64,000 bases of DNA from NCBI RefSeq assembly GCF_024158745.1, contig NZ_JAMZAW010000019.1, positions 1-64,000 of the forward strand, written 5' to 3'. This document shows positions 41,588 through 51,240 of this stretch, piece after piece (the first letter of the stretch is position 1; the number at the start of each line of letters is the position of its first letter). The DNA comes from Paenibacillus tyrphae (GTDB taxonomy: Bacteria; Bacillota; Bacilli; Paenibacillales; NBRC-103111). The notes beneath the pieces are model-generated. The model was not told the DNA's origin. It did no database searches and saw only the letters and a program-made list of their open reading frames with translations. The position numbers and the translations under genes were made by a program.

Positions 41588-42112
41588 TTACCGAAGCGAT
41601 TGCCTTACACTCACATAATCCGGATCGATTACCTCGCGCTGGCTTAAAGGACGGCAGGCGCAGGTACAGCAGTAACAATAACACATTGTGGCTCCATAAG
41701 GTCCGACTTTGAAGCTGTAACGTTTGCCTTTGGGTATAAACATCCAGTCGCCGGCATTCAGTTCGATGCCGTCATAAATAATGGATCCGGATATGATAAA
41801 CCGCACTCCGTTGTCAGGATGGGAATGCTCGCCGACGCTAGCACCTCGCTCGGCAGACGTAATAAAAAATTGCCCGCACTCCATAGAGAAGGGGAGCTGC
41901 CATTTTGTGAATCCTTCTGGCATCTGATCGACAGCGAGTAGATTGCACGCCTTCACAACGTCGGCATCGCGAGATGTCAAAATACGCGAGTCCAAATCGA
42001 GACCGACTTGAGCCAATGCTTCCTTAATCCGATCAAGGCCCTCATCAAACGGAATGTGATTTGGCTCGAAATCGTCCGCCGCTCCCGGTTTATTTTGGGG
42101 TTCGTTGTTCAT
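41588..42112 (-). CDS. Cupin-domain protein
   Basis: A 174-residue protein. The start is ATG 42112 (MNNEPQNKPG), seven bases from AAGGAGG. The cupin runs ~70-150 (ERGASVGEHSHPDNGVRFIISGSIIYDGIELNAGDWMFIPKGKRYSFKVGPYG), with the HSH and Glu/His metal-site pattern partly present. The C-terminus has a Cys-rich patch (MCYCYCCTCACRP) that might bind a metal; this is unusual for a cupin. Function is unknown. Confidence 0.7.
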   Translation of the reverse strand: MNNEPQNKPGAADDFEPNHIPFDEGLDRIKEALAQVGLDLDSRILTSRDADVVKACNLLAVDQMPEGFTKWQLPFSMECGQFFITSAERGASVGEHSHPDNGVRFIISGSIIYDGIELNAGDWMFIPKGKRYSFKVGPYGATMCYCYCCTCACRPLSQREVIDPDYVSVRQSLR

Positions 42113-42464
42113 TACTGTTCCTCCTTCTTGGTATTCGATCGTAACCATGACGATTGAAATTTTTCTATATATAGTATTTTCATCCAAATATTCCATTATA
42201 CATTGTGAGAAGAAATGAACAAAACGGAGAAATGGTCATGTAGAGGGAACGAACCCGGACCTGAGAGGTGTTCCGAAGCGCTAAGTTTAGGAAGGATTAA
42301 GGTGAATGAAGCGGATAGGCGAAGTTTAGAAGGAATGTTCTAACGGCACCAGAAAAAGAAAGGAAGAAGTACTCTGCACGATCTGCGCATAGGGCTTGCC
42401 GTATCGGCCCGGTCCAACGCGAAATCGGCCCGTGTTCCGTTCTCTTCCTCCTTCTTCCGCTGCC
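42113..42464. other. Intergenic stretch without a gene
   Basis: About 350 bp between the cupin start and the stop of the kinase gene. It is AT-rich near the cupin (42150-42230) and GC-rich later. No credible gene, RNA or repeat is seen. Confidence 0.5.
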
Positions 42465-43661
42465 TTACTGGATAGCGCTCATGCAGTCGTATTCGACGCA
42501 GCCCTTGACACGGATGGAGAAAAGAAACTCCGCCCCCCGGCGGCTTCCCGGCGCAAGCGCGATGCGGCCGCCCATGAGCTGCACGAGATTTTTGCAGATC
42601 GCCAGCCCCAGCCCTGTCCCCCCGTATTTGCGGGTTAAAGACGAGTCCACCTGCGTGAACGGCTGGAACAGCATGCCTCGCTTTTCCTCCGGGATGCCGA
42701 TACCCGTGTCGGAGACGCGGAACTCCAGCTCCAGTTGCTCTTCCGAGCGGCTTAGCACCGCGACCGAGACGTGCACGCCGCCCTGCTCGGTGAATTTGAC
42801 GGCGTTGCCGACCAGGTTGATCAAAACCTGCCGCAGCCGCGATTCGTCGCCGATGATGCATTCGGGGATCGCCGGATCGACATCGTACGTAAGCTCCAGC
42901 GACTTGCTGCGGCTTTCGGCCTGGAATACCTCGTACGTTTCGATCAGGCTCGTTCTCAGGTTCAGCGGCTCTTCTTTGATCTCCATCTTGCCGGACTCGA
43001 TCTTGGACAAGTCCAAAATATCGTTAATGACATAGAGCAGCGCGGCGCCGCTGCGACGAATCGTATCAACGTACTCGCGCTGCTCGGCGTTCAGATCCGT
43101 CTCCACGAGCAGATCGGCCATGGCGATGACCCCGTTCAGCGGGGTCCGGATTTCGTGGCTCATCATCGCCAAAAAGTTCGCTTTGGCCATGGCCGCCTGC
43201 TCGGCCGCTTCCTTCGCCCGCTGCAGCTCCCGGGTCCGCTCGTTCAGCAGCTCGGTTTGCTGCTGCAGCTTTTTTTGCGCCAAATAGATGCTGACGAACC
43301 CTTCGATCTTCGACTTCAGCGTGCGCGGCACGAACGGCTTCACGATATAATCGATCGCGCCGACGGAATATGCCGTGAACGCCTGGTCCTGCTCGTCCGG
43401 GGCCGCGGTGACGAAGATGATCGGCACCGCCCGCGTTTTTTCACGGGATTTGATCCACTGGGCCGTCTCGAACCCGTCCATCCCCGGCATGTGCACATCG
43501 AGTACGATGACGGCGAATTCGTGCCTGAGCAGACAACGCAGCGCCTCCTCCCCGGAGGTCGCCTTCTCCAGAATATAGTTCTGGTCCTCCAGCACCGCCT
43601 CAAGCGCAAGCAGGTTCTCCGGCTGATCGTCCACCAGCAAGATGCGGATCGGCACATCCAT
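42465..43661 (-). CDS. Receiver-histidine kinase fusion
   Basis: A 398-residue cytoplasmic protein. Residues ~5-120 form a receiver domain ([11 protein letters not shown], Asp55). A short coiled coil follows, then HisKA with [12 protein letters not shown] (His169) and an HATPase domain (NAVKF, DTGIGI, GGTGLGL). The reversed order (REC first) is typical of kinases activated by an upstream phosphorelay. GAGGTGG lies before the ATG and overlaps the cheR stop. It is the last gene of a four-gene signalling cluster. Confidence 0.88.
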   Translation of the reverse strand: MDVPIRILLVDDQPENLLALEAVLEDQNYILEKATSGEEALRCLLRHEFAVIVLDVHMPGMDGFETAQWIKSREKTRAVPIIFVTAAPDEQDQAFTAYSVGAIDYIVKPFVPRTLKSKIEGFVSIYLAQKKLQQQTELLNERTRELQRAKEAAEQAAMAKANFLAMMSHEIRTPLNGVIAMADLLVETDLNAEQREYVDTIRRSGAALLYVINDILDLSKIESGKMEIKEEPLNLRTSLIETYEVFQAESRSKSLELTYDVDPAIPECIIGDESRLRQVLINLVGNAVKFTEQGGVHVSVAVLSRSEEQLELEFRVSDTGIGIPEEKRGMLFQPFTQVDSSLTRKYGGTGLGLAICKNLVQLMGGRIALAPGSRRGAEFLFSIRVKGCVEYDCMSAIQ

Positions 43662-43673
43662 ACAAACCCCACC

Positions 43674-44594
43674 TCATTTGATCTTGCGAAATATTTTCTC
43701 CTGCGGATCCAGCGTTTCGTAATGCACCGCATGCTTCGTAAACGTGATCGACTCCTTATGCCCCAAGACGAGAATCCCCTGCGGGCATAAGCTTTCGTAG
43801 AACAGTTCGTGCGCATGGTTTTGCAGGATCGAATCGAAATAAATCATGACATTACGGCAAAAGATGACGTGAAACTCGTTAAACGACCGGTCCGTCACCA
43901 GATTATGCTGCGCAAAAACGATCCGCTCCCGTAAAAAAGGATGAAACACGGCCACGTTCCCCGATGCGCCGTAATACCCCGAGAAGGCGTCCTTACCGCC
44001 CGCGTGCATGTAATTTTTAGTATACTCCTGCATTTTCTTGAGCGGGTAAGCAGCACGCTCCGCCACATGCAGCACCTCTTCGTTAATGTCGGTCGCATAG
44101 ATGCGCGCCCGGTCGTACAACCCTTCCTCATACAGCAAAATGGCGGTGGAGTATACTTCCTCCCCCGTCGAGCAGCCCGCATGCCAGATGCGGAAGGACG
44201 GCAGCTCCCGCAGCAGCGGCACGACCCGCTCCCGAAACGCCGCAAACAGGCTCGGGTCCCGGTACATCTCGGTCACGTGAATGACCAGATCGTCCACCAG
44301 ACGCTCCGCGCAGCTCCGGTCGTGCAGCACCCGCTCCTGCAGGCCGGATACGCTGAGCAGCCGCTCCGCGTAGATGCGGTGCCAGATGCGCCGGCGGACC
44401 GACGGATACGCGTAATTGCGAAAGTCGAAGCCGTACAGCCGATACAGCCCCTCCAGCAGCAAAGCGATCTCGATGCGTTCCCGTTCCTCCTCTTCCCAGG
44501 TGCCCCTGCCTCCGTCCGCCTCCGAATAGACGGAGCCGAGCTTGCGCAGCGCCCTCAAGTCACCGGACTTGTGATCATACAATCGGCCGCTCAT
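43674..44594 (-). CDS. CheR-type protein methyltransferase (RsbM-like)
   Basis: A 306-residue enzyme. CheR hallmarks are the SAM motif HAGCSTGEEVYSTAILL, YATDIN, and FCRNVMIYF. CheR enzymes methylate glutamates on signal receptors. The start ATG 44594 overlaps the kinase stop (ATGA). No chemotaxis genes are nearby, and the partner is a hybrid kinase with a coiled-coil region. This fits RsbM of the Bacillus cereus group, which methylates RsbK to restrain SigB activation. RsbM identity is an inference from context. Confidence 0.85.
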   Translation of the reverse strand: MSGRLYDHKSGDLRALRKLGSVYSEADGGRGTWEEEERERIEIALLLEGLYRLYGFDFRNYAYPSVRRRIWHRIYAERLLSVSGLQERVLHDRSCAERLVDDLVIHVTEMYRDPSLFAAFRERVVPLLRELPSFRIWHAGCSTGEEVYSTAILLYEEGLYDRARIYATDINEEVLHVAERAAYPLKKMQEYTKNYMHAGGKDAFSGYYGASGNVAVFHPFLRERIVFAQHNLVTDRSFNEFHVIFCRNVMIYFDSILQNHAHELFYESLCPQGILVLGHKESITFTKHAVHYETLDPQEKIFRKIK

Positions 44595-47500
44595 CTGTAC
44601 AACCACACCCGCATAAGCGAGAGAAGCTGCTCGGTATGAACCGGCTTGGTAATATAATCGGAGGCTCCGGCTTGAATGCATTTCTCACGGTCGTCCTTCA
44701 TCGCCTTGGCCGTCAGGGCGATAATCGGCAGCCGGTCGAATCGCTCATCGCCGCGGATGGCGCGCATCGCTTCGTAGCCGTCCATCTCCGGCATCATGAT
44801 GTCCATCAGCACGAGATCGAAGTCCGGCTCCCGGTCCAGCGAATCGAGCGCCTGCCTGCCGGTTTCGGCGAACGCTACCTGCATGCCGAGGCCTTCGAGC
44901 AAATTGGATAGTGCGAACACGTTGCGGATGTCGTCGTCGACGAGCAGCACCTTCTTGTCTTTGAATACCGTTTCGATGCTGTGCAGCTTCTGAAGCACCT
45001 GCTGCTTCTCTTCCGGCAGGTTCTCCTCGACGCGGTGCAGGAACAGCGACGTCTCGTCAAGCAGCCGCTCCGGCGACTTTACATCCTTGATGATGATCGA
45101 TTCCGCATATTTCTTCAAGCGCAGCTGCTCTTTCTTGTCCAGCGTCTTGCCGGTATAAATTACAATCGGCAGCCGCCGCAGCTCTTCGTCCGCTTTGATC
45201 CGATCGAGCAGCTCGTAGACGGATGGCTCCGTCATTCCGTAATCGAGCACCATGCAGTCGAACGGCTGCGCCGCCAGCACCGCCAGCGCCTCCTCGCCGC
45301 CCGCTACGGCCGTAATTCGGACGTCGTCATGAGCGATCAGGTTAACTAAATTGTCGCGCTGCTCCTCGTCCGGCTCTACAATGAGCAGATTGCGCAGGTC
45401 GCGGTTCAGGAACGATAAAATGTGCGTAAACGCCTGCTCCAAATGCTCTTTGCCCGACGGCTTGCGCAGCCAGGCGATCGCTCCCAGCGACAGCCCTTGA
45501 TGGACCTCGTCCACGACGGAAATGACATGAACGGGAATATGGCGAGTAAAAGCGTCATTCTTGAGCTGCACGAGCACGGACCAGCCGTCCATGACCGGCA
45601 GCTGGATATCCAGCAGGATCGCATCCGGCTGGAGGGTCTTGGCGAGCCGAAGCCCCTTATCCCCCTGCAGCGCGACGACCGCTTTGAAGCCCCGGCTCCG
45701 CGCCATGTCCAGCAAAATCGCGGCAAAATGCGCATCGTCCTCGATAATCAGCAGCACCCGGTCGCCTTCCGCAATGCTGTCGCGGTCGTCCGCGAAGGCG
45801 GTCGCCGGCATTGCGCCGCTTTCGGCCGCTTGTGCGAGCGCCAGCGGCGAAGGCTGCGGCCACATGTCCGGGGCCGCAGCGGAGGGCGGCATGGCGGCTG
45901 GCGCCGCTTCGGCCGCGCCGGACGCCAGCCGCGCAACGTGCGGCAAATACAGCGTGAAGCGGCTGCCGCGGCCCTCCTCGCTCTCCAGCTCGATCGTTCC
46001 GCCGAGCAGCGAAGCCAGCTGCCGGCTGATCGAGAGGCCGAGCCCGGTTCCGCCGTACTTGCGGCTCGTCGTTCCGTCCGCCTGCTGGAACGCCTCGAAG
46101 ATCAGCTGCTGCTTGTCGGGAGAAATCCCGATGCCCGTATCCTCGACCTCGAAGGCGACCATCGGTCTCGGCTCCGAGAGCTGCCGAATGGCGAGGCGAA
46201 CGCTCCCGGAGTGCGTGAACTTGAAGGCGTTGGACAGCAAATTTTTCAAAATTTGCTTCAGCCGCCCGCTGTCCGTTTGTATCTGTCCCGGCGTCTCGCC
46301 GCCAAAATCCACGTCGAAGGATAGCCCTTTGGACCGGGCCAGCGGCCCGAACGCTTTTCTCATCGATTCGGCCGTCTCCTGCAAGCAGACCGTCTCCTCA
46401 TGCAGCTCCATCCGGCCGGATTCGACCTTGGCCAAATCGAGCACATCGTCAATCAGCTTAAGCAAGTCGCAGCCGGACGAGTAGATCGTCTCGGCGTACT
46501 CCACCTGCTTGCCCGTCAAGTTGCGCTCCTTGTTCTCCTTCAGCAGTTGGGAAAGAATCAGCAAGCTGTTGAGCGGCGTCCGCAGCTCGTGCGACATGTT
46601 CGCCAGAAATTCCGACTTGTACCTGGAAGCCAGCGCCAGCTCCAGCGTCTGCTTTTCCAGCTTCTCCTTGGCCAGCTCGATCTGACGATTGATCTCTTCC
46701 GTCTCCCGGACCTGCTCTTCCAGCTCCGCGGTCTTGCGGACCAGAGCGTCGTTGCTCTGCTCCAGCTCCTCCTGCTGCCGCTGCAGCTGCTCCTCCGAAG
46801 CCCGCAGCGCCCGCGTCTGCTCCTCCAGCTTCTCGTTGGAAGCCTTGAGCTCATCCTGCTGGGACAGCAGCTCCTCCGACTGGGTCTGCAATTCGTCGGT
46901 CAGCGCCTGATGAATTCGCAGCAGCTCCTCGATCCTCAGACGTCCCATCAACATGTTAAGCGTCACGCCCAGGTTCTCGCTCGTTTGCTTGATCAGCTTC
47001 TGCTCCAGCTCCGAGAACGTCTTCAGCGACACCAGCTCGAACACCGCGATCACTTCGTCGTCGTACTCGACCGGCTGTACCGTCAGCGTCAGCGGCTCCA
47101 GCTCGCCGAAGGCGGAGCGGATCGCGCCGTATTGTCCGGCGACGCCCTCCACCGTGATCGGCTTGCCGTCCTTCGCGCACTGGCCGACGAGCCCTTCTCC
47201 GAGCGGGAGCCCGTCAGCGGCCGTGCTTTCCGATCGGGCGTACGTGCCGGCAAGCACCAGCTTGCTGCCCGACGCCGTCTGCTTCAGCACATAGAGCGCC
47301 CCGTCCTGCGCGCCGACGATCCGGGCCAGCTCGCCGATGAACGTTTGCGCCATCTCCTCGACCTTCCGCGAATCCTCCAGCATCGCATACATATGCGCAA
47401 TCTGGGTTTGCAGCCACAGCGTGTCTTCATTCACTTTATGCAGCGCCCGCTCGCTCGCCGTCGCCTGCTCCAGATCGTCCGCCAACCGGTTGAACACACC

Positions 47501-48241
47501 CGCAAGCCTGCCGAATTCATCACTAGACGTAATAGGCACACGGTAAGCAGCGTCCCCCCAATTCCCGCTCGCAAAATTCGTAAGCATCGCCGAAAGAATG
47601 TTCAGGCCCCGGGTAAACCCTAACACGATCCACAGCACAATCGCCACGCTCAGCAGCAAGCCGACCAACGTCAGCAGCCCGGTATACGTCAACGTCTGTT
47701 GGTTGTCATTCAGCGCCTGCGTGATAGCCGCATCCATCGCTTCATTGTGAAAATTCGTCAAATTGCCCATGCTGCTTGTAAAATTATCCTGCAGCTCAAT
47801 CCCCACGTTCGTGCGAAGCGCGTTGGCCTCCGCTTGTTTGCCGCTTTGGTTCAGACGGACGACCTGGTCCTTAAAGTCCAAGAAGCGTTTGCCGTGCAGC
47901 AGAACTTCGTCTGCCAGCTCCCGTTCCTTCCCTTCCTTGGAAAAGTTGTCAATCTGCTGAAGGCCTTGCATGACCTTGCCGCTGATCGTCTTGACGGCTT
48001 CGGCATTCTTCTTGTCGCTGTCGCCCGAGTCGATCAACAGCAAATTCACGATGCCCTTGGCCAGCTCCGCCGCGTCGTTGCGCACCTGCGTACTGATTCG
48101 CACCTTCTGGTACCGATTCTCATAAATTTCCTTAATACTGGAATCCGTGCCTGTCAGCCGGTTCATGCCGACGCCCGCCAAAGCAAAAATCAGCACCAGC
48201 AGGATGCCGAATCCCATAAACAGCTTCGTCTTCATCTTCAT
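44591..48241 (-). CDS. Large hybrid sensor kinase with GAF and three receivers (RsbK-like)
   Basis: A 1216-residue membrane kinase. Order: membrane helix (~6-26), an extracellular helical sensor (~27-183), second helix (~184-208), HAMP, GAF (~285-430), long coiled coil (~440-540), HisKA with NMSHELRTPLN (His at about 555), HATPase (GTGLGLSISRQLA), then three receiver domains (LLDIQLPVMDGW; VLDYGMTEPS; LMDIMMPEMDGY). The middle receiver keeps the Asp but its surroundings are degenerate. RsbK of Bacillus cereus is a comparable membrane GAF hybrid kinase in the SigB pathway, with one receiver. The CheR gene overlaps its 3' end and the REC-PP2C gene lies upstream. Confidence 0.88.
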   Translation of the reverse strand: MKMKTKLFMGFGILLVLIFALAGVGMNRLTGTDSSIKEIYENRYQKVRISTQVRNDAAELAKGIVNLLLIDSGDSDKKNAEAVKTISGKVMQGLQQIDNFSKEGKERELADEVLLHGKRFLDFKDQVVRLNQSGKQAEANALRTNVGIELQDNFTSSMGNLTNFHNEAMDAAITQALNDNQQTLTYTGLLTLVGLLLSVAIVLWIVLGFTRGLNILSAMLTNFASGNWGDAAYRVPITSSDEFGRLAGVFNRLADDLEQATASERALHKVNEDTLWLQTQIAHMYAMLEDSRKVEEMAQTFIGELARIVGAQDGALYVLKQTASGSKLVLAGTYARSESTAADGLPLGEGLVGQCAKDGKPITVEGVAGQYGAIRSAFGELEPLTLTVQPVEYDDEVIAVFELVSLKTFSELEQKLIKQTSENLGVTLNMLMGRLRIEELLRIHQALTDELQTQSEELLSQQDELKASNEKLEEQTRALRASEEQLQRQQEELEQSNDALVRKTAELEEQVRETEEINRQIELAKEKLEKQTLELALASRYKSEFLANMSHELRTPLNSLLILSQLLKENKERNLTGKQVEYAETIYSSGCDLLKLIDDVLDLAKVESGRMELHEETVCLQETAESMRKAFGPLARSKGLSFDVDFGGETPGQIQTDSGRLKQILKNLLSNAFKFTHSGSVRLAIRQLSEPRPMVAFEVEDTGIGISPDKQQLIFEAFQQADGTTSRKYGGTGLGLSISRQLASLLGGTIELESEEGRGSRFTLYLPHVARLASGAAEAAPAAMPPSAAAPDMWPQPSPLALAQAAESGAMPATAFADDRDSIAEGDRVLLIIEDDAHFAAILLDMARSRGFKAVVALQGDKGLRLAKTLQPDAILLDIQLPVMDGWSVLVQLKNDAFTRHIPVHVISVVDEVHQGLSLGAIAWLRKPSGKEHLEQAFTHILSFLNRDLRNLLIVEPDEEQRDNLVNLIAHDDVRITAVAGGEEALAVLAAQPFDCMVLDYGMTEPSVYELLDRIKADEELRRLPIVIYTGKTLDKKEQLRLKKYAESIIIKDVKSPERLLDETSLFLHRVEENLPEEKQQVLQKLHSIETVFKDKKVLLVDDDIRNVFALSNLLEGLGMQVAFAETGRQALDSLDREPDFDLVLMDIMMPEMDGYEAMRAIRGDERFDRLPIIALTAKAMKDDREKCIQAGASDYITKPVHTEQLLSLMRVWLYR

Positions 48242-48308
48242 CCGTTCATTCTCTCTCCCGTCCCTTTCTATCTCTCTTGTAGGATCTATAAGGCGTAGCC
48301 GACGCCAT

Positions 48309-49466
48309 CTACGTAGCAGTGATCAACACCATGCAAATATCGTCGCTCTGCGCCTCTCTCACATCCTGCGGCAGCAGGGTCTCCACAAGGCATTCGGGGC
48401 TGGGCGCCTGATGAATGCAGCTTTGCAGACGCAGTGCCAGCAGATCCGACTCCGCCGCGTCCTCCGGGTAAGCGTCCGGCAGCGGCAGCGCCTCCAGCAA
48501 CCCATCCGTATACAAGGCGATGCGAATCGGCTGCTCATAGGTGAAGATGCTCTTCGTAATCTCCATCTGATCGAAGAAGCCGACGGCGCAGCTCCCCTGA
48601 TGGAGCGCCACCGGCGCTTTTCCCTCTTCAAAAAGAAACCCGGGCGGATGGCCCGCGTTCACGTATTCGATCGTCTTGGTCCGGGTATCGATCAGCAAAT
48701 AAATCGCCGTGAAATAATAGCTGACCGACGGATTTTTATGATTAAGCTGGTTCATGTACCGGTTCAGCTCCGTCACGACGAACTCCGGCGAGACGAAGCG
48801 CGTGATCGTGTCCTGCATGACCGAGGAAATGAACATGCATACCAGCGAAGACGAAATCCCGTGGCCCATAATGTCCAGGATGATGACGCCGTGCCGGTCC
48901 TCGTCAATCCGGTACCATGCGTAAAAATCACCCGCCAGCTCGAACGACGGGTAATACGCGGCGCTGATTTCCAGCCGGTCCTTCTTCAGGGGCGGGCTGA
49001 GTACGCTGCCCTGCACTTGTCTGGCCAGCTCCAGCTCCTCGCGGATACGGGCATCGTTCTCCTTGTGCCAATCCTTCTCGTATTTGAGGCGCAGCGCCGA
49101 ACGAATCCGCGCGATCAGCTCGATTTTGTTCACCGGCTTCATCACGTAATCCATCGCCCCGGCCTCCATCGCCTCCGCCAGCTTGTTGGAATCGCCGAGC
49201 GCCGTCACGATAATCACCGGGATATCCTTCAAGCGCTCATCCTGCTGAATACGGCGGCATGCTTCGATCCCGTCCATCTCCGGCATCATCATATCCATCA
49301 GGATCAAGTCGACCGGCACCTTGCCCCCGTCCGCATACTCGGTGAGCCGCTGCATCATTTCCACCGCCGAAGCGGCTTTCCAGAACGAATCGTATCCTGC
49401 GCTTTTCAATATTTTCTCGATCACAATGAGATTGACCGGGTTGTCGTCCACGATGGCAATGTTCAT
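48309..49466 (-). CDS. Receiver-PP2C phosphatase (RsbY-like)
   Basis: A 385-residue protein. Residues ~1-125 are a receiver (LILMDMMMPEMDG, Asp58). From ~165 a SpoIIE/RsbU-type PP2C domain follows (GDFYAWYRIDEDRHGVIILDIMGHGISSSL, VNAGHPPGFLFE, LYTDGLLEA). RsbY-type phosphatases dephosphorylate RsbV once the receiver is phosphorylated. The start is ATG 49466; the ribosome site is weak (AAGG close to the ATG, GGGAGA further off). It precedes the hybrid kinase by 67 bp and is divergent from the YflT stress gene. It is the likely link between this cluster and RsbV at 26 kb. Confidence 0.87.
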   Translation of the reverse strand: MNIAIVDDNPVNLIVIEKILKSAGYDSFWKAASAVEMMQRLTEYADGGKVPVDLILMDMMMPEMDGIEACRRIQQDERLKDIPVIIVTALGDSNKLAEAMEAGAMDYVMKPVNKIELIARIRSALRLKYEKDWHKENDARIREELELARQVQGSVLSPPLKKDRLEISAAYYPSFELAGDFYAWYRIDEDRHGVIILDIMGHGISSSLVCMFISSVMQDTITRFVSPEFVVTELNRYMNQLNHKNPSVSYYFTAIYLLIDTRTKTIEYVNAGHPPGFLFEEGKAPVALHQGSCAVGFFDQMEITKSIFTYEQPIRIALYTDGLLEALPLPDAYPEDAAESDLLALRLQSCIHQAPSPECLVETLLPQDVREAQSDDICMVLITAT

Positions 49467-49594
49467 ACCTTGTTCGTCTCTCCCTTGTCCGTGTGCATCC
49501 TTTGACCCCGAGGGCAAAGGTCCGTTCTTACCATTATAGCTTTTTTTTAAGCTTAATTAACCGAAAACGGAACGTATGAATCAGCCCGAGGATT

Positions 49595-49619
49595 GTTTCG
49601 CCACGGAAAATCCGGGTTA
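49595..49619 (+). promoter_or_regulatory. SigB-type promoter before the YflT gene
   Basis: GTTTCG (49595-49600), a 13-bp spacer, and GGGTTA (49614-49619), ~106 bp before the start. Confidence 0.5.
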
Positions 49620-49724
49620 ATGAAGCATAAGCCGGACCGATCCGGACGGCTGGCCAACTCCATGGCAGACATGCCCGGCGAAGTCCGAACGCATGATCTG
49701 AACCGATTCGAGGAGGGACGACTC

Positions 49725-50171
49725 ATGAGAACAAAAGTGAAACTGGTCGAAGGTGAAGAGTACGCCATCCGCGCCATTCGGGGCTTTCGTGAGGAAGGCC
49801 ATTCCCTAAATGAAATTTATGTGCTGGCGCATGACGACGACCGGACCGAAGGGCTCAGCCGCTTGACCGATACGAATACGATCGGTGTGATGGAGGAAGG
49901 GATGGCGACCGCTTTCGCCAACCTGTTCCGCTCCCGCGGCGATCAGCTCCGGGCGAAGATGGAATCGCTCGGCATCTCCGCGCTGGAGGCGGAGCGGTAC
50001 GAGAAGGAGCTGGACAAGGGGCGCATCATGGTGCTCGTCTGGTACGAGGACGATACCCGTACCTTCGCGCGGACGGACGAAGATCTCGCCCGCCGCCGCG
50101 AGCACCCCGAGGACGTCGCGATTCCCCCGATGGGCGGCGTATACATGTCGGGTCCGAGCGGTAACGTGTAG
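49725..50171 (+). CDS. YflT-type general stress protein
   Basis: A 148-residue protein. The start is ATG 49725 (MRTKVKLVEG), seven bases after AGGAGGG; an open frame further upstream runs through the promoter. It shows the same fold as the protein at 39788: AIRAIRGFREEGHSLNEIYVLAHDDDRTEGL and ALEAERYEKELDKGRIMVLVWYEDD. The C-terminal ~35 residues are an extension not present in the other copy. A SigB-type promoter and its place beside RsbY fit stress control. Confidence 0.82.
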   Translation: MRTKVKLVEGEEYAIRAIRGFREEGHSLNEIYVLAHDDDRTEGLSRLTDTNTIGVMEEGMATAFANLFRSRGDQLRAKMESLGISALEAERYEKELDKGRIMVLVWYEDDTRTFARTDEDLARRREHPEDVAIPPMGGVYMSGPSGNV

Positions 50172-50217
50172 AGCGCTTGTCGGTTGACACGAGACGGGCC
50201 TCTTCGCCCAAACCAAA

Positions 50218-50265
50218 AAGCACCTTGATCCTTTTGCGGGTCTCAAGGTGCTTCTTTATCTTTTT
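50218..50265 (+). terminator. Terminator of the YflT gene
   Basis: AAGCACCTTGA and TCAAGGTGCTT form a perfect 11-bp stem with a 14-base loop, followed by CTTTATCTTTTTT. Confidence 0.85.
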
Positions 50266-50288
50266 TAGCGGGTGAATAGGTCAGGCCG

Positions 50289-51206
50289 CTAGGCAAAAGC
50301 GGCATACGTGAGCTCCCGGAACTTTTCTTTCCATGGGGACGGGACCTGGAGATCGGTCCATAGCTCCTCTGCTTTTTGAACGCATACGGATTGCACGATC
50401 TTGGTATATTCGATGCAGCCGGAATCCACGATCAGCCGCATATACTGCTCCTTATCGTGCACAAGAGCGTCCGCGGTGATTTTCCCTTCGTAATACTCCT
50501 TCACCGGGCGAAACGCTTCGCTATCTACATTAAGCATATACAGCACAGGCAGCGTCCGCTTGCGAAGCAGCAAATCGCTCTTCACGTCGAATTGGGCGAT
50601 GTCCTTCAGATCGTTCTGGATCTGGTGAATCATCCCGACGCAATCCGCCAGATCGTCGATCCGCTCCATCGTCTCTTCACTGCAATCCGTCAGACAGTAT
50701 CCCATCAGACAAGCGAACCGGAACAAGGACCCGGACTTCTCCTGAATCATTGCTAGATAATCATCGACCTCGGATACCACCTGATTCGTGACGTCCTTAT
50801 GCTGTCCGCTGACCGATCGGGACAGCAGCTTGCTGAGCTCATAAAGCGAACGCCCCTTCACTCCGCATTGGCCGAGCTCTCCGATGAATCCCGTCAGCAG
50901 GACGAGCACCGCATTTAACGCCACCGCCGGCGGACACTGCATCCATGGCTTGCTCCCGTGGTCCTGATCCTGCAGGTCGTCGACGATATCGAAGCAGAGA
51001 AGAATCAATTCCGTCGCCGCGGCCAACCGGTCGATATGCGGCGAAGCTCCTCCCAGCATCTCATGGGTGCATCGCGTGATGCTCGACCACGATCCTTGTT
51101 CCTGCGCCTTCTCCTCGATGAACGCTTTGAGCAAAGCATTGAGATCCTCCGCGCCCACATGATCGTCTACCATCCGGTACATATGCTCTACTGTGTCCCG
51201 ATCCAA
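50289..51206 (-). CDS. ComQ-like isoprenyl transferase
   Basis: A 305-residue polyprenyl-synthetase-family enzyme. Two Asp-rich motifs, VDDLQDQD (~75-82) and QNDLKDI (~196-202), bind the prenyl diphosphate. In ComQXPA systems ComQ attaches an isoprenoid to a Trp of ComX and exports it. It starts with TTG 51206, after GGGGG; the comA-like gene ends 35 bp ahead. The order here is comP-comA-comQ, unlike comQ-comX-comP-comA of Bacillus subtilis. Confidence 0.8.
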   Translation of the reverse strand: MDRDTVEHMYRMVDDHVGAEDLNALLKAFIEEKAQEQGSWSSITRCTHEMLGGASPHIDRLAAATELILLCFDIVDDLQDQDHGSKPWMQCPPAVALNAVLVLLTGFIGELGQCGVKGRSLYELSKLLSRSVSGQHKDVTNQVVSEVDDYLAMIQEKSGSLFRFACLMGYCLTDCSEETMERIDDLADCVGMIHQIQNDLKDIAQFDVKSDLLLRKRTLPVLYMLNVDSEAFRPVKEYYEGKITADALVHDKEQYMRLIVDSGCIEYTKIVQSVCVQKAEELWTDLQVPSPWKEKFRELTYAAFA

Positions 51207-51240
51207 TCCGCCCGTCCCCCTAGTTGTCCTTATCGAATGT

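Noticed and set aside
43674..44594. Chemotaxis operon because of CheR
   Set aside because: No CheA, CheB, CheW, CheY or receptor gene is present; the partner set matches a stress phosphorelay instead.
46400..47623. 407-residue plus-strand frame opposite the hybrid kinase
   Set aside because: Leu/Gln/Arg-rich mirror of the coiled-coil region of the kinase; no start signal.
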